Origin: Croceivirga thetidis
GTDB taxonomy: Bacteria; Bacteroidota; Bacteroidia; Flavobacteriales; Flavobacteriaceae
Length of the DNA: 64,000 bases
Assembly (NCBI RefSeq): GCF_012272815.1
Contig: NZ_JAAWWL010000003.1
Location: forward strand, 129,721 to 193,720
Direction: 5' to 3'
Below, piece after piece: positions 37,553 to 46,434 of the stretch. A program made the translations under genes and the position numbers. Positions within the stretch are counted from its first letter, which is position 1, and the number at the start of each line of letters is the position of its first letter. The notes under the pieces are model-generated. The model made no database searches, had not been told where the DNA came from, and saw only the letters and a program-made list of their open reading frames with translations.

Positions 37553-37934
37553 AGAATTGGAGGAATTACTGGATAAAATGTTTGCATCAGATAAACTTGA
37601 TTCTCCCTCAATGGGGTTTACAAATCAGGTGCTTGGACAAATAGAAGCAATAGAAAGTTCTAAAATAAAATTCAAACCGCTAATACCAAAGTGGTTTTTG
37701 GTGGTATTTGGAGCGGTCATTTCAATTTTTGTTTGGTATAGCATAAAGACCAATCAATCTTCAACCGATGCATTGAATTTCGTACCAAGATTTGACGTCA
37801 ATACAGTGATTTCAGATTTTTTCAATCAATTCAATTTGTCAAGTTCTTTAGGGTATTCCTTATTGGCAATTGGTATGGTATCTTGTGTTCAAGCCATTCT
37901 CTTTACCAGAAAAATGAACCGTAGGATTATCTAA
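37539..37934 (+). CDS. Putative membrane anti-sigma partner
   Basis: The 131-residue protein has a soluble N-terminal helix-rich part (LEELLDKMFASDKLDSPS) and two membrane segments (about 47-66 and 102-120). It overlaps the ECF sigma gene by 14 bp, so an anti-sigma role is inferred from position and layout; no zinc-type HxxxCxxC anti-sigma motif is visible. The stop overlaps the convergent DoxX gene by four bases. Confidence 0.65.
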   Translation: MEQNKELEELLDKMFASDKLDSPSMGFTNQVLGQIEAIESSKIKFKPLIPKWFLVVFGAVISIFVWYSIKTNQSSTDALNFVPRFDVNTVISDFFNQFNLSSSLGYSLLAIGMVSCVQAILFTRKMNRRII

Positions 37935-38290
37935 AACTGTAAGTACCAATAGGCCCAATACATAAGGCCAAATTGTAAAGGAATCCTCAGGAGTAGAATC
38001 CATTTTGGGATGCCTGCGGATTCTTTTTCACCTTTCATCATATAAAAATGAACTAGCAGAAAAATTAAGAGCATTGCTATAATGCCGTATATGGCCCAAT
38101 CTTTTGTCTGCGTAAAACACAGTCCGATTCCCAGGACTATTTCGGCAACACCACTCCAAAAAACTAGGGCCTTGTGCTTGGGAAGATAGTTCGGCATAAT
38201 GCGTAAATAGGCCTTTGGTTTTATAAAGTGCATTATACCGGCAAAAACATACATGCCGGCCATTAAATAAAGATGCCACGGAAAGTTCAT
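37931..38290 (-). CDS. DoxX family membrane protein
   Basis: The 119-residue protein has four membrane helices and the DoxX-type patterns AGIMHFIKPKAYLRIMPNYLP and VFWSGVAEIVLGIGL. DoxX-like proteins are small four-helix membrane proteins with poorly known roles in redox or quinone-related processes. It ends convergently on the putative anti-sigma gene and begins three bases after the stop of the first of three paralogous membrane protein genes, so it may belong to their transcript. Confidence 0.82.
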   Translation of the reverse strand: MNFPWHLYLMAGMYVFAGIMHFIKPKAYLRIMPNYLPKHKALVFWSGVAEIVLGIGLCFTQTKDWAIYGIIAMLLIFLLVHFYMMKGEKESAGIPKWILLLRIPLQFGLMYWAYWYLQF

Positions 38291-38293
38291 TGT

Positions 38294-39628
38294 CTAATTT
38301 TCTTTGTAATACCAGAAAGGAATAGCCGCCCGGCGTGACTCGATTATTTCTCCATTGTTTTTTTGTTTGCGTATAAGCCGAAGTATATGCTTGCCCTCAT
38401 TTAATTCTTTAATATTCAAGTACATTTCAAAGCCAATATTCGCTTTGTTGTCGGTACTTATAGTAAAATCACCCGCAAACTTCAGGGTATCGATTTCGAA
38501 TGAATAAATTTCGTTGAAGGTTTTAATATAGGCCTGTCTTACGCTATCCTTATTTCTAATTCGGTCAAACCAGTCGCTTGATCCAAAATTAAAGTTATTG
38601 GAAATTAACCCCCTAAGGTCTTTTTCGGGTTTGAGTGAATCATTGAAACTAATAATCCTGTCCTCGATACTTTCAGAAAAACCAATAAAGGTGTTAAGGT
38701 AGGGTGTTCGAATCACTTTTGACGGAATGGTTATCTGGGCAGGAATATCACTGGTCTTGGTCAATTGATCACGATAGTTTTCCTTGTTTGCCACATAGGA
38801 CCTTGAGCTCAATTCCGCACTAAAATAATTTGAATTGCGATACTCCAATCCTGTAAGTACAAGAATGATGATATAAATAGGAGTTAAAAAGACAATTAAC
38901 CGTTTTCCAAATTTGTTATCCAAGAAATTATAGAGCAAAGGCCGATATAGAAAGGATAGTGATATATAACTAAACACCCAGTAGAAGGGGAAGTACACCA
39001 AGGCAACCCACTTGTTTCGTTTTAATAAACCAAGGCTTACAAAATCAATAAAGGTCAAAAACATTCCTATTGCCAAGAATACGGTCAACGGAATTCCAAC
39101 AAAATTCGAAATCCAATCGGGAATATTTTCGTTGTCAATGATGTAATTGGCAACGAGTGATATACTTAAAATAATAAGTGTTAATCCGAGCACAAAAAAG
39201 ATCGTGAGAAACGATAGTGCAAAAAGAACGCTACAAGAATTCTCCAAATTGGCGATATACCGATCAAATGAAACGATTCGTTTTCTGAGGTAATTCTTAA
39301 ACTTATCGCCATACTTTAGCACATCAAAATCAATATCCCCAGAAACGTACCGCAAACCTAGGGCTCCAATCCAAACACCTCTTAGTACGACATGAAGCAG
39401 AAGGTTAAAGATTAGAATTGAGCATGCAATCAATGCGACGAGATTGATGACAAACGAGAAGATTTGTTCATTGTTTTCTGCATTCAGCATTTCTGCTTTT
39501 AATGGCTCGTAGATGGTAAAAAGCCCGAAAATGGCGAAACCCGAGATGATGAGTTCCAATTCCCAACTTTGTTGTTGAAGGGAGTCCAATAGTTTTTTAA
39601 AGGCAGGACTTTTATAGTCGTTGCTCAT
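38294..39628 (-). CDS. Membrane protein of unknown function, paralogue A of three
   Basis: The 444-residue protein shares a plan with the two genes upstream: an N-terminal amphipathic stretch, about six membrane segments (roughly 24-45, 58-85, 130-160, 178-200, 212-235, 246-265) and a soluble C-terminal domain of ~170 residues. Conserved marks are ELIISGFAIFGL, HVVLRGVWIGALGLRYVSG, SFLYRPLLYNFLDNKFGK, IPSKVIRTPYL and the terminal IPFWYY. I do not recognise the family. Gaps of 33 bp between the three genes suggest one transcript. Confidence 0.78.
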   Translation of the reverse strand: MSNDYKSPAFKKLLDSLQQQSWELELIISGFAIFGLFTIYEPLKAEMLNAENNEQIFSFVINLVALIACSILIFNLLLHVVLRGVWIGALGLRYVSGDIDFDVLKYGDKFKNYLRKRIVSFDRYIANLENSCSVLFALSFLTIFFVLGLTLIILSISLVANYIIDNENIPDWISNFVGIPLTVFLAIGMFLTFIDFVSLGLLKRNKWVALVYFPFYWVFSYISLSFLYRPLLYNFLDNKFGKRLIVFLTPIYIIILVLTGLEYRNSNYFSAELSSRSYVANKENYRDQLTKTSDIPAQITIPSKVIRTPYLNTFIGFSESIEDRIISFNDSLKPEKDLRGLISNNFNFGSSDWFDRIRNKDSVRQAYIKTFNEIYSFEIDTLKFAGDFTISTDNKANIGFEMYLNIKELNEGKHILRLIRKQKNNGEIIESRRAAIPFWYYKEN

Positions 39629-39661
39629 TGTTTGGTTGATTTACAAGTCAAGATACAAAGT

Positions 39662-41017
39662 TTAGTTTTTGAAATACCAGAACGGTATGGTCACAATGGT
39701 ATCATTGATAATTTTCTGTTCAAAAAAAGCGGTTTGACCCCTTGGCCCAACAACGTATAACAAGTGTTTGCCGTTTTCGAGGTGCGAAATATCGAGAAAG
39801 GTCTCAAATTGAAGTCGTTCATTTTCATTCGTGGTATAAATGAACTCCTTCTCAATCACTGTTGAGTCAATCATGATTTTATACATGTTATTGAATACTT
39901 TCAAGTATTTCTTTTGCTCTTCAAAATCGTTCGGTCCATTGTTAAATTGAAACTGGGCCCCAAACAAATCTATCTTTCGGGCATTGAACCGATAACCCCT
40001 TCTATCCTTTTCAGGGTTTAAGGTGCTGTCTTGTTTAAATACTGCATCTTCTTTAAAGGAAGTGTAGGGTACTTTTAGAGGTAAATACGGGGTCGTGATT
40101 ACTTTTGAAGGTATGACTGCAAAATCAACCAACTCATCATTTTCATCAATAACATCTTCATAATTACTGGTACTCGCATATATGGTACTTGATTCGGGGT
40201 TTTCACCTAAATAATTTGATTGTTGTTTCTTGAAGGAACTGACCAATACACTACCTAAAATATAGGCTGGTAAAATAAAGGTGGCCAACCATTTTGCCCG
40301 CTTCTGGTCTAGAAAATTGTAGACTAGGGGCCGGTATAAGAAGGAAAGGGTGATTATGCCAAAAAAGCGATAAATCGGCATGTAAATCTTAGGTCGAAGG
40401 TTTCCTTTTTTCAAAACCCCCATGCCAATAAAATCTACAAATACCAATAGGGCCATCGAAAAATAAATCAGCCCCCAAGCAGCGGTGAACTGTATTTGTT
40501 GGTCTTTTGAAAATATTCCTGTAATCTCAACCAAGCTGGTAGTTGTGGCAAAAAAACCAACAACCAACATGTAGGCCATAAAATAAAATGCCATCAAAAA
40601 GGCAATTGCGAAAAGGGTACTGCAAATATTTTCTAGACGTGAAATGTAGCGATCGAAAGAGCCAACTTTTTGGGTGAGCCGATCTGTGAATTTCTTCGAA
40701 TAATTCAAATGCTCGTAATCAATATCACCGGATACATATCGAAGGCCCAAGGCGCCAATCCAAACTCCGCGAAGAATTACATGAATCAGCAGTACGATTA
40801 AGAGTATGGTTAGGGCCGGATAGACGGTACGGATAAGGTAGCCGTAGATTTCTTCATTGTTGCCAATGGCCTTAATGAGTTCTACTTCTAGGGGGTCTTT
40901 GGCCTGAAAAAGACCGAATATGGCAAAACCTGAAATCAATAATTCGAGCTGCCAGCTCTCGGTCTGTAGTTTATCCAGTAATTTCTTAAAATCTGAACTG
41001 TTGTAATCTTCGCTCAT
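39662..41017 (-). CDS. Membrane protein of unknown function, paralogue B of three
   Basis: The 451-residue protein has the same layout as its neighbours, with LELLISGFAIFGLF, HVILRGVWIGALGLRYVSG, SFLYRPLVYNFLDQKRAK, VIPSKVITTPYLPLKVPY and the terminal IPFWYFKN. The ~170-residue C-terminal region contains ENGKHLLYVVG, matching NEGKHILRLIR and KNGKHILSIQR in the paralogues, and may form a beta-rich extracytoplasmic domain. Function unknown. Confidence 0.78.
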   Translation of the reverse strand: MSEDYNSSDFKKLLDKLQTESWQLELLISGFAIFGLFQAKDPLEVELIKAIGNNEEIYGYLIRTVYPALTILLIVLLIHVILRGVWIGALGLRYVSGDIDYEHLNYSKKFTDRLTQKVGSFDRYISRLENICSTLFAIAFLMAFYFMAYMLVVGFFATTTSLVEITGIFSKDQQIQFTAAWGLIYFSMALLVFVDFIGMGVLKKGNLRPKIYMPIYRFFGIITLSFLYRPLVYNFLDQKRAKWLATFILPAYILGSVLVSSFKKQQSNYLGENPESSTIYASTSNYEDVIDENDELVDFAVIPSKVITTPYLPLKVPYTSFKEDAVFKQDSTLNPEKDRRGYRFNARKIDLFGAQFQFNNGPNDFEEQKKYLKVFNNMYKIMIDSTVIEKEFIYTTNENERLQFETFLDISHLENGKHLLYVVGPRGQTAFFEQKIINDTIVTIPFWYFKN

Positions 41018-41050
41018 AGGTTGGTGTTATTGAAAACCAAGATACAAAGT

Positions 41051-42370
41051 TTAGTTATTGAAATACCAGAACGGTATAGTCTCGTAATGCTCAAGTTTTG
41101 TGCTGTCAGTATTGCTGGTGCGACGTTGAATGGAAAGGATGTGTTTGCCGTTTTTTAGATTTGTGATATCAATAAAGTTTATAAGGCGCGTAGTATTATC
41201 ATTTTCTTTTGAAACAATGAATTTCTCTTTTACCTTAAAACTGTCAATCTTCACTTCGAACATCTGATTTAATTTATCCAAGTGCTCATATTCTTGGTCT
41301 ACTGGTAAGTGATTATTCCCGAATGACCAGTGGAAGTACTCGAAAACTTTGTTTTTTAAGCCTATTCTTGAATTCTTTGGTTCAAAAGATGAATCGAATT
41401 CAAAAACCATCGATTCTAAGAAAACATCATATGGAATTGTAAGCTCTAAATATGGGGATATTATTGTTTTGGAAGGGATTGCTGCATATCCTATGTAATC
41501 TCCATTTTCTTCAATCATATTTTCATAGTTTCTGCGGTTAGCAAATTTCTCGGAGGATTCATGCAGTGAAGAAAAGTAATGGGTAGGTACATAGCGTAAA
41601 CTAAAAATGAATATGCACAAAATGTAAATCGGAAGTAACCAACGAATTATCTTTTTCCCGAATTCATTATCCCAAAAATTATATAATAAGGGTCGATAAA
41701 GTACAGAAAGGGTAATTATACTTGTTAAACGATAGAAAATTAGGTAATACCTTCCTCCAATTCTTTTTAGACTTCCCCTAGTTATAAAATCTAAGAAAAT
41801 TACAAAGCTTATTACAAGGAATACTATTGTAAACATGAAGAAAAGTAAATCTCCAATAAGCTCTCCGAACCCACTTTCCAAAGCAATACCACCCAATGCT
41901 AAAAACAGGACAAAATTTATGAAAAAGCCAATTGTCATGAATATTACCAAAAAAGTTAGGCCAAACATGACACTGCTATAACGTTCCAATTTTTCAATAA
42001 AGTTATCGAAGGAAACAATTTTTGATTTCAGGTGATTTGTGATTGTAGTACTGAACTTTAAAGCTTCGAAGTCAATTTCACCAGAAACAGAACGAATGCC
42101 TACTGCGCCAATCCATAATCCGCGTAAGAGCACATGAATAATAAGATTGACAATTGTGAGTAGGCAAGAAAAATATATTCCAAATGCCAGGTAACGAAAC
42201 TTCCAAAGATTATTAAGCCAAAGATTTGTTTGCCAATCCCAAAGAGGTTCCAACGCAGAAATCAACCCAAAAATGGCAAAACCCGAAATGACCAATTCCA
42301 ACTGCCAGCTTTGCAGCTGTAGTTCGTCCAATAGTTCTTTGTAACGTTTGTTCTGGGGTTGGTTGGCCAT
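41051..42370 (-). CDS. Membrane protein of unknown function, paralogue C of three
   Basis: The ~439-residue protein starts at an ATG at 42370; an in-frame TTG lies six codons upstream. It has LELVISGFAIFGLI, HVLLRGLWIGAVGIRSVSG, SVLYRPLLYNFWDNEFGK, AIPSKTIISPYLELTIPY and a terminal IPFWYFNN. It is the first gene of the three-gene set and is separated from htpG by a terminator that belongs to htpG. Function unknown. Confidence 0.78.
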   Translation of the reverse strand: MANQPQNKRYKELLDELQLQSWQLELVISGFAIFGLISALEPLWDWQTNLWLNNLWKFRYLAFGIYFSCLLTIVNLIIHVLLRGLWIGAVGIRSVSGEIDFEALKFSTTITNHLKSKIVSFDNFIEKLERYSSVMFGLTFLVIFMTIGFFINFVLFLALGGIALESGFGELIGDLLFFMFTIVFLVISFVIFLDFITRGSLKRIGGRYYLIFYRLTSIITLSVLYRPLLYNFWDNEFGKKIIRWLLPIYILCIFIFSLRYVPTHYFSSLHESSEKFANRRNYENMIEENGDYIGYAAIPSKTIISPYLELTIPYDVFLESMVFEFDSSFEPKNSRIGLKNKVFEYFHWSFGNNHLPVDQEYEHLDKLNQMFEVKIDSFKVKEKFIVSKENDNTTRLINFIDITNLKNGKHILSIQRRTSNTDSTKLEHYETIPFWYFNN

Positions 42371-42440
42371 GGTTGGTTTTTTAGTCAACCCCTAAAATAG
42401 AAAATGGAAAGATTTTGAACAATCCCCAAAAAAGGGTAGA

Positions 42441-42486
42441 AAAAAACCCGGCACTTCGACTTCGCTCAGTTACCGGGCTTTTTTTA
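42441..42486 (-). terminator. Intrinsic terminator of htpG containing a dispersed-repeat-like core
   Basis: CCCGG (42447-42451) pairs with CCGGG (42473-42477), flanked by A- and T-runs, so it can act on both strands. On the minus strand the loop reads CTGAGCGAAGTCGAAGTGC, a string that is often seen repeated in Flavobacteriia genomes. Confidence 0.82.
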
Positions 42487-42501
42487 TGTATTTAGATTCT
42501 G

Positions 42502-44391
42502 TTACTTTATCATCTCGTAACTACGAGCAATAAAGTTGGTCAATTCTTCACCTTTCAATAAGCCTTTTGACAATCTTGCCAAATCGAGGGATTGATTGAT
42601 CAATCGTTCCCGTTTTTTAGCTGTTTTTGTGCTCAAAATTTCACCGACCAATTCGTGATTGGTGTTTACGATTAAATTGAACATATCTGGCATATTGCCC
42701 ATACCGAACATTCCACCTCCACCGGTCTGCTGCATGTCTTTCATACGACGCATAAATTCCGGTTCGGTAATAATAAATGGTTGTGCAGTGCTATCCATAG
42801 CTTCCAATTGCACTGTAAAGGCACTTTTCTCTCCTATTACTCCTTCAATTTGCTCCTTCAACTTATCTTTTTCCTCATCAGAAAGTTTTGAAATGGACGT
42901 ATCTTCTTTTTTAATGAGGTTGTCTATATGGTCAGCATCAACCCTTGCAAAACTGATTTTCTCTTTAGAGGTCTCTAGTTTTTGAATCAGGTGCGGCACA
43001 ATGGGTGAATCCATCAATAAGACTTCATAACCCTTCGCTTTGGCAGCCTCAATATAGCTGTGCTGCGCTTCTTCATCTGAAGCGTATAGGATTACCATTT
43101 TATCGTCCTTATCGGTTTGGGTATCCTTTATTTTTGCTTCCAGCTCTTCGTAGGTAAAATACTCGTTGTTTACCGTTGGATAAAGTGCAAATTTCTCTGC
43201 CTTCTCAAAAAACTTATCCTCAGAGAGCATACCATATTCAATAACTACCTTAATGTCATTCCACTTTTTCTCAAAGTCTTCTCGATTATTCTTGAAAAGT
43301 GAACTCAATTTATCGGCAACCTTTTTGGTAATGTAACTTGAGATTTTCTTAACAGCGCCATCAGCCTGCAGGTAAGAACGTGATACATTCAACGGAATAT
43401 CAGGGGAATCAATCACACCTTTCAACATGGTCAAAAATTCGGGAACAATTCCTTCAACATTATCCGTAACAAAAACTTGATTTTGATAGAGTTGAATTCG
43501 GTCTTTTTGAATGTTGAGGTCGTTTGTCAATTTTGGGAAATATAGTATCCCAGTTAAATTGAAAGGATAGTCAACGTTCAGGTGAATATTGAACAGCGGT
43601 TCCTCAAATTGCATTGGATACAATTCGCGATAGAACGATGCATAGTCCTCATCTTTTAAATCATTCGGTTTTTTGGTCCATGCAGGGGTTGGGTTATTGA
43701 TAATGTCATCAACTTCTTGGGTAGGTGCAGGATCATCTTCTTTGGCGTCTTCTGGTTTAGGAAGGGTTTCGGTTCGAGTTCCAAATTTGATTGGAATCGG
43801 CATGAACTTATTGTATTTCTTCAACAGCTCCCGAATCTTTGAATCTTCCAAGAACTCGGTAGAATCTTCAGCTATATGAAGAACGATTTCCGTTCCGCGC
43901 TCTGTTCTGTCCGTTTCTTTTAATTCAAATTCAGGAGATCCATCACAACTCCAATGAACTGCGGGTTCATCTTTAAAACTTTTGGTCAGGATTTCAACTT
44001 TGTCTGCCACCATAAAGGCTGAATAGAAACCAAGACCAAAATGCCCGATAATTCCGGCATCCTTGCCTGCATCCTTGTATTTGTCCAAGAATTCTTCCGC
44101 TCCAGAAAAAGCCACTTCGTTAATGTACTTTTTAACCTCGTCACTGGTCATACCGATACCTTGGTCAATAATGCGGATTTCCTTAGCCTCTTTGTCAACT
44201 TTGACCTCAATTTTCGGGTCGCCGTACTCCACCTTAGCTTCACCAATTGAGGTGAGGTGCTTTAACTTAAGTGTTGCATCGGTTGCATTTGAGATAAGCT
44301 CACGAAGGAAGATTTCGTGATCGCTGTAAAGAAACTTTTTGATTAATGGAAATATGTTCTCTACGGAAACATTGATTTTACCTGTTGCCAT
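42502..44391 (-). CDS. htpG: Molecular chaperone HtpG (Hsp90)
   Basis: The 629-residue protein is the bacterial Hsp90, an ATP-driven dimeric chaperone. The N-terminal GHKL ATPase motifs are clear: FLRELISNATDA, IRIIDQGIGMTSDEV and GHFGLGFYSAFMVADK, with the Hsp90 middle-domain RGVxxS-like loop (FLTMLKGVIDSPDIPLNVSR) and C-terminal dimerisation helices. Length matches E. coli HtpG (624). The gene stands alone with its own terminator. Confidence 0.97.
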   Translation of the reverse strand: MATGKINVSVENIFPLIKKFLYSDHEIFLRELISNATDATLKLKHLTSIGEAKVEYGDPKIEVKVDKEAKEIRIIDQGIGMTSDEVKKYINEVAFSGAEEFLDKYKDAGKDAGIIGHFGLGFYSAFMVADKVEILTKSFKDEPAVHWSCDGSPEFELKETDRTERGTEIVLHIAEDSTEFLEDSKIRELLKKYNKFMPIPIKFGTRTETLPKPEDAKEDDPAPTQEVDDIINNPTPAWTKKPNDLKDEDYASFYRELYPMQFEEPLFNIHLNVDYPFNLTGILYFPKLTNDLNIQKDRIQLYQNQVFVTDNVEGIVPEFLTMLKGVIDSPDIPLNVSRSYLQADGAVKKISSYITKKVADKLSSLFKNNREDFEKKWNDIKVVIEYGMLSEDKFFEKAEKFALYPTVNNEYFTYEELEAKIKDTQTDKDDKMVILYASDEEAQHSYIEAAKAKGYEVLLMDSPIVPHLIQKLETSKEKISFARVDADHIDNLIKKEDTSISKLSDEEKDKLKEQIEGVIGEKSAFTVQLEAMDSTAQPFIITEPEFMRRMKDMQQTGGGGMFGMGNMPDMFNLIVNTNHELVGEILSTKTAKKRERLINQSLDLARLSKGLLKGEELTNFIARSYEMIK

Positions 44392-44506
44392 GTTGTTTGA
44401 TATTTTCTTTTAGTAGGCAAAAAAAATACCACTTGTTGAAAAGTGACAAACTGACATTGCTTAAAATGGAATTCTGAAAGTTTAACATATTTTATGTTTA
44501 ATATAT

Positions 44507-44537
44507 TTTGAAATAAGTTGAACATAATATATTTTTG
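44507..44537 (+). promoter_or_regulatory. Bacteroidota-type promoter (TTTG - 19 bp - TATTTTTG)
   Basis: TTTG at 44507-44510 and TATTTTTG at 44530-44537 with exactly 19 bp between them are a full match to the consensus. Transcription would start near 44544, just before a short ORF and a terminator. Confidence 0.6.
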
Positions 44538-44545
44538 ACTTGTAA

Positions 44546-44614
44546 ATGATTGAGATGTCTACCAAAAGGTCTCATCATAATAAAAGTTTGTTTATTTATT
44601 GGTTAGGTTGTTGA
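44546..44614 (+). CDS. Possible 22-residue micro-protein or leader ORF
   Basis: ATG at 44546 (with a second in-frame ATG at 44555) opens 22 codons: MIEMSTKRSHHNKSLFIYWLGC. The ORF sits between a consensus promoter and a terminator whose stem begins at the stop codon. The C-terminal SLFIYWLGC is hydrophobic. Whether it is translated, or the ~110-nt RNA is itself functional, is unknown. Confidence 0.3.
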   Translation: MIEMSTKRSHHNKSLFIYWLGC

Positions 44615-44655
44615 AAGCGCTCTTTTCCTCCAAAAAGTGGCGCTTTCGCTTTTTA
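44613..44655 (+). terminator. Intrinsic terminator of the small transcript
   Basis: An 8-bp perfect stem GAAAGCGC (44613-44620) / GCGCTTTC (44640-44647), with an inner CTTTT/AAAAG stem, is followed by GCTTTTT. Confidence 0.8.
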
Positions 44656-44958
44656 GGATAAGTTGTTTGCGGGGATTGAACTTTATGGTTTAGAAAAAAA
44701 TAGAATTCAATAAACAAAACAACAATGCCAAAAATTCCATTATTCCCCATAATTGCGATAATTGATAAATGACTGATATATAATCAAAAACAAATACCAT
44801 TTTCGATTTCCTAGCTCATTTCAAGAACACTTCACAACTAAAAAGCCAGTACGCTATGAAAGCTTCAAGTACGAATTTGTCTTAACGATTTCTTAATCTT
44901 ATATATATTTATCATTTTTAGCTATCTATAATTATTAATTTACCAGAAATTCTCCCCT

Positions 44959-45966
44959 ATGTATAATTCCAAGATAACCGGATTAGGATATTATGTTCCG
45001 GATAATGTAGTCTCCAACAATGATTTATCTAAAATTATGGAGACCAGCGATGAGTGGATCCAGGAACGTACCGGTATACTGGAACGCAGGCATGTCAATA
45101 CTGAAGAGGAAACGACAACCTCAATGGGGGTGAAGGCGGCTAAAATAGCCATTGAAAGAGCTGGTATTGATAAAAATGAAATTGACTTTATCATTTTCGC
45201 CACCTTAAGTCCAGACTATTATTTTCCTGGCCCTGGGGTGCTTGTGCAACGTGATTTGGGCATCAATACCGTAGGTGCTTTGGATGTTCGAAATCAATGT
45301 TCCGGATTCGTTTATGGTATTTCGGTGGCAGACCAATATGTAAAAAGTGGAATGTACCAGAACGTCTTGGTTATCGGTTCTGAGGTACATAGCCGCGGAT
45401 TGGACATGACCACCAGAGGTCGAGGTGTTTCTGTGATTTTTGGAGACGGGGCAGGTGCTGCCGTAATCAGTAGGGAAGAAGATTCTACTAAAGGAATTCT
45501 TTCAACCCATTTGCATTCAGAAGGGCAACACGCTGAAGAATTGTCATTGATTGCACCAGGTATGGGCAAGCGATGGGTCTCTGATATTATAGCCGACAAT
45601 GACCCAAATGATGAATCTTACTACCCGTATATGAATGGCCAATTTGTATTTAAAAATGCAGTGGTCCGTTTTAGTGAGGTTATTATGGAAGGGCTTCAAA
45701 CAAATCAATTACAACCTACCGATATTGATATGTTGGTGCCGCATCAAGCAAACCTTCGTATTTCTCAATTTGTACAAAAGAAATTTGGACTCTCTGACGA
45801 TCAGGTTTACAACAATATCATGAAATATGGCAACACCACCGCTGCGTCCATACCTATTGCGCTAACCGAAGCCTGGGAAGCGGGCAAAATTAAAGAAGGT
45901 GATTTGGTGGTTCTAGCTGCCTTTGGTAGTGGCTTTACCTGGGGTAGCGCCATTATCAGGTGGTAA
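44959..45966 (+). CDS. 3-oxoacyl-ACP synthase III (KAS III / FabH-like)
   Basis: The 335-residue protein is a thiolase-fold condensing enzyme. The catalytic triad is present: Cys114 (RNQCSGF), His262 (VPHQANLRI) and Asn292 (YGNTTAAS). FabH-type enzymes condense acyl-CoA with malonyl-ACP to start fatty acid synthesis; in Bacteroidota more than one FabH paralogue is common, and this copy is not in the usual rpmF-fabH-accBC neighbourhood, so a specialised substrate is possible. A terminator follows directly. Confidence 0.9.
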   Translation: MYNSKITGLGYYVPDNVVSNNDLSKIMETSDEWIQERTGILERRHVNTEEETTTSMGVKAAKIAIERAGIDKNEIDFIIFATLSPDYYFPGPGVLVQRDLGINTVGALDVRNQCSGFVYGISVADQYVKSGMYQNVLVIGSEVHSRGLDMTTRGRGVSVIFGDGAGAAVISREEDSTKGILSTHLHSEGQHAEELSLIAPGMGKRWVSDIIADNDPNDESYYPYMNGQFVFKNAVVRFSEVIMEGLQTNQLQPTDIDMLVPHQANLRISQFVQKKFGLSDDQVYNNIMKYGNTTAASIPIALTEAWEAGKIKEGDLVVLAAFGSGFTWGSAIIRW

Positions 45967-45971
45967 AAATA

Positions 45972-45995
45972 AACCCCGACCTGAGCGTCGGGGTT
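45972..45995 (+). terminator. Intrinsic terminator of the KAS III gene
   Basis: AACCCCGAC-CTGAGC-GTCGGGGTT forms a perfect 9-bp stem five bases after the stop codon; the T-tract is weak. Confidence 0.75.
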
Positions 45996-46272
45996 CAAAG
46001 CAACTTGGATTCTGTAACCAACCCATCCATACCAAGTTGCTAGGTGATATTTTCTTCTTTTACATCCAACAAAAAACCACGACTACCTTTTAGGTGCCGC
46101 TACATTTCAAAATAGTAACTGTTGAAAACCGTCTATTTACACGTGTGGTATACCGCAATAGTGAAGTATTCTTTTGATTGATGTTATTTAATAGACGATA
46201 TATAGGCAACGATGTTACATCAATGCCCTTTTTTTAATCCACATCAAAATCTAGAAATTGCCCTAAAGAAGA

Positions 46273-46301
46273 AGCCCCAACGAGCAGTTGCTGTCGGGGC
46301 T
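46273..46301 (+). terminator. GC-rich hairpin, possible terminator
   Basis: AGCCCC and GGGGCT pair across a 17-base interval with further internal pairing (AAC/GTC region, one mismatch). No T-run follows, so termination is uncertain. Confidence 0.4.
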
Positions 46302-46434
46302 GTACATTGATAAGCTATACTAAACACTAACCATTAACTATAAAAAATACAGTCTTACCAATGATTGTTTGTATTAAGACCAAAAAATTTGGTCTCTGTT
46401 ACACCTTTTGCCTTACTTTAACACAAAAAAAGGG

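Larger units (their letters stand above)
44392..44958. other. 567-bp intergenic region with a likely small transcript
   Basis: This gap between divergent htpG and the KAS III gene holds a full promoter, a 22-codon ORF and a strong terminator on the plus strand (44507-44655, listed separately). The rest (44656-44958) is AT-rich with no convincing ORF; no promoter for the KAS III gene was recognised with confidence. Confidence 0.5.
45967..46434. other. 468-bp intergenic region rich in inverted repeats
   Basis: After the KAS III terminator the region holds two 8-bp perfect inverted repeats (CGTCTATT 46130-46137 / AATAGACG 46190-46197; ATTGATGT 46177-46184 / ACATCAAT 46217-46224), the second followed by a 7-T run at 46229, and a GC-rich hairpin at 46273-46301. 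No ORF is convincing. It may encode a structured RNA or be decayed sequence. Confidence 0.35.
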
